DNA of 64,000 nucleotides from Halichondria panicea (Eukaryota > Porifera > Demospongiae > Suberitida > Halichondriidae): positions 220,001-284,000 of the forward strand of contig NC_087389.1 of assembly GCF_963675165.1 (NCBI RefSeq), in the 5' to 3' direction. The notes beneath the pieces are model-generated. The model searched no databases. It had not been told where the DNA came from and saw only the letters and a program-made list of their open reading frames with translations. Positions 62,582-64,000 of this stretch are shown piece after piece (the stretch's first letter is position 1; the number at the start of each line of letters is the position of its first letter). A program made the position numbers and the translations under genes.

Positions 62582-62855
62582 ATAAACTATTATTATTTAA
62601 TCTCTGTTGAAGAAAGGAGAGGAGTCTGTCCATATAATTATATATAACACAACATTTAATATTCCATGTAGTTTATAGATCACATCACGCTATTTATACA
62701 CAACTTTGTATTACAAAATTCAAATTGTTGAAATGTCATTCTGCTATTATTAATGTGCACATTATATAGAAGCAATTTACAAAACACGGTCATAATTACA
62801 TAACTTGGTTGGGGTATAGTATAGGGATGATTCACAAAGTGCTCTGATTCATTAA

Positions 62856-63342
62856 CTAAGACTCTGCCAGTACTGAGTTGGTATGATTGTTTTTAGTTAT
62901 TGATTTGTAGGTTGTCGTGACTTTACTGCGCGCCTTCATCACTTTCTGATAGCAGATCTCAAATGCTTGGGCAATGGTCATCCTCACGTCTTCAGCCGTC
63001 TCCTGTACAGGGCAGAGGGGGGGGGGGGGGGGGGGGGTGAGGTCACACACAGAAACACAATAGGACTTGTATACAAAAAAGCTATAATGTATATGGACGA
63101 ACACCATGTAGCAAGAACTATGTACAATCACACATTAAATGCTTTTTTGTGTGTCAAAAAATATAGGAAAGGGATTGCTACAAATGCCCAGGCCAGCTGT
63201 ATACCTGAGTGTCTGCCATGAAGACGTGAGAGTAGTGCTTCCCAGTCAGTTTGTCCTTGGTGATGTATGCAAATATCCTCCTGTCCTCCAGGTCAGGGGA
63301 GCAGCACGAGATGTCCTTGATAGCGTGGGTGCTCACAACCAT
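62856..63342 (-). CDS. 3' end of an ANKS1/AIDA-1-like PTB-domain protein
   Basis: Two exons (63205-63342 and 62856-63002) encode the second half of a PTB domain and the C-terminus. The sequence IKDISCCSPDLEDRRIFAYI, TKDKLTGKHYSHVF, TIAQAFEICYQKVM closely follows the PTB of ANKS1A/ANKS1B (FAYITKD, HVF, GQAFEVAYQ). PTB domains bind NPxY peptides. ANKS1 proteins are scaffolds for receptor tyrosine kinases and synaptic proteins, with ankyrin and SAM domains expected upstream, outside the window. The exon boundary in HVFMADTQ|ETAEDVR is in frame. GULP1 and NUMB fit less well. Confidence 0.75.
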
Positions 63343-64000
63343 CTGTAGGGGTACGGGGGAGCAATATAAATATGTGTCACTAAATTGCATAGTATAAGCC
63401 ACTTAGGAAAATGTAGTTCTATACCTATTACATGATATGCGGACAAAAAACAGCCTGTGGGCTAGCTATTATTTTAACTTTGGTAAACTACTTTTGTAAG
63501 GTCATAACTTCACTAAAAGCAAAACTAAGAGATGCAATCTGTAGTTCTTTAATTACAAGCCCCATCAGATAAAAGTTCTGGGAAGGTCAAAAAACAGCTT
63601 ATTCGGCAAAAGACCATGGCCTTATATTTGTCTGAAAAACGAACTACAGTGGGTAATTTTCGAGGGTCTAAATTTTCGCTGACTGGCTATTTTATTTTCG
63701 AGGATAGCATTTTTTTATTTTCGCGGTTGAAAAATTTTCAGCTTGGTGAAATCCGTAAAATCTGCAAAAATTTGCTACCGTATTACTAGAATATTTTGCG
63801 GGTAAAAAACCTTTGCGAATGAGCCAAATCAGCAGAAATTTTGACCCTTTGTGATCTCGTTCTGGCAAGGATCGTGTGTATTTACTAGTAATAATTTAGG
63901 TTTTGCAGATTTTATTGTTGCGAATTGATCAACCATCGCAAAGTTTGCATATGTTTGATGCTCGCAAAACATTCTAGTAATACGGTATATGGCAAGCTAC
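63343..64000. other. Probable intron of the ANKS1-like gene with MITE-like fragments
   Basis: No exon is recognised. From 63650 to 63770 there is a fragment resembling family B (CAGTGGGTAATTTTCGAGGG), followed directly by the complete family D element. Confidence 0.5.
63775..63987. mobile_element. MITE-like palindromic element, family D (complete copy)
   Basis: A 213-bp element. Left end TACCGTATTACTAGAATATT, right end the reverse complement (CATTCTAGTAATACGGTA). The terminal repeat is at least 25 bp (extending into TTGCGGGTA / TGCTCGCAA). No coding capacity. A truncated relative is at 54747-54900. Confidence 0.75.

Overview
The window looks like nuclear DNA of an early-branching animal. I favour a sponge, probably a demosponge, but the sequence alone cannot settle this. 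Reasons: the standard code is used; genes are densely packed and split by many short GT-AG introns (often 45-300 bp); and most proteins are close matches to animal-wide families (CTTNBP2, ANKS1-type PTB, SNX9, SYCP3, PNPLA2, FAM50, BRPF, CEPT1). No prokaryotic operons, CRISPR arrays, viral elements or transposase genes were seen. There is one assembly gap (Ns, 1244-1443). Exon models were built by hand from reading-frame continuity and splice sites. For nearly every gene complete in the window the summed exons are a multiple of three.

Layout, left to right. Positions 1-5300 hold two divergent pairs: URB2 (-) with an unrecognised gene (+), and ZCRB1 (-) with an unrecognised Cys-rich gene (+). 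Positions 5680-13390 hold a 16-exon CTTNBP2 orthologue. Positions 13600-16250 hold two tandem ferritin genes (-), each with a TATA box, an initiator and an IRE-like hairpin at the predicted mRNA 5' end. ALAS (16640-19910, -) follows, so iron storage and the first step of haem synthesis are adjacent. BRPF (20357-26638, +) diverges from ALAS. GTF3C6 (26969-30002, -) has intron 1 filled by a satellite of about 300-350 bp palindromic units, and sits 90 bp from a small coiled-coil gene (+).

Positions 31089-36501 hold an SH3-PX-BAR sorting nexin (-) with a tRNA-Arg(CCT) gene inside one intron. THUMPD3 (-) and NOC4L (+) are 75 bp apart. FAM50 (-, with a 32-bp minisatellite of about 26 copies) pairs with SDHAF2 (+). 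EMC10 (-) pairs with SYCP3 (+). CEPT1/CHPT1 (-) and a long AGBL2/3-type tubulin deglutamylase (-) follow, the latter diverging from a PNPLA2-like lipase (+). The 3' end of an ANKS1-like PTB protein (-) closes the window.

Themes: eight closely spaced head-to-head gene pairs, several joining core nuclear, nucleolar or mitochondrial functions; canonical E-boxes in the two promoters serving ribosome-biogenesis genes; short MITE-like palindromes; and unusual splice-site contexts ((CA)n tracts abutting 3' splice sites, two probable GC-AG introns, 14-nt and 19-nt microexons, and repeats that carry copies of 5' splice sites).
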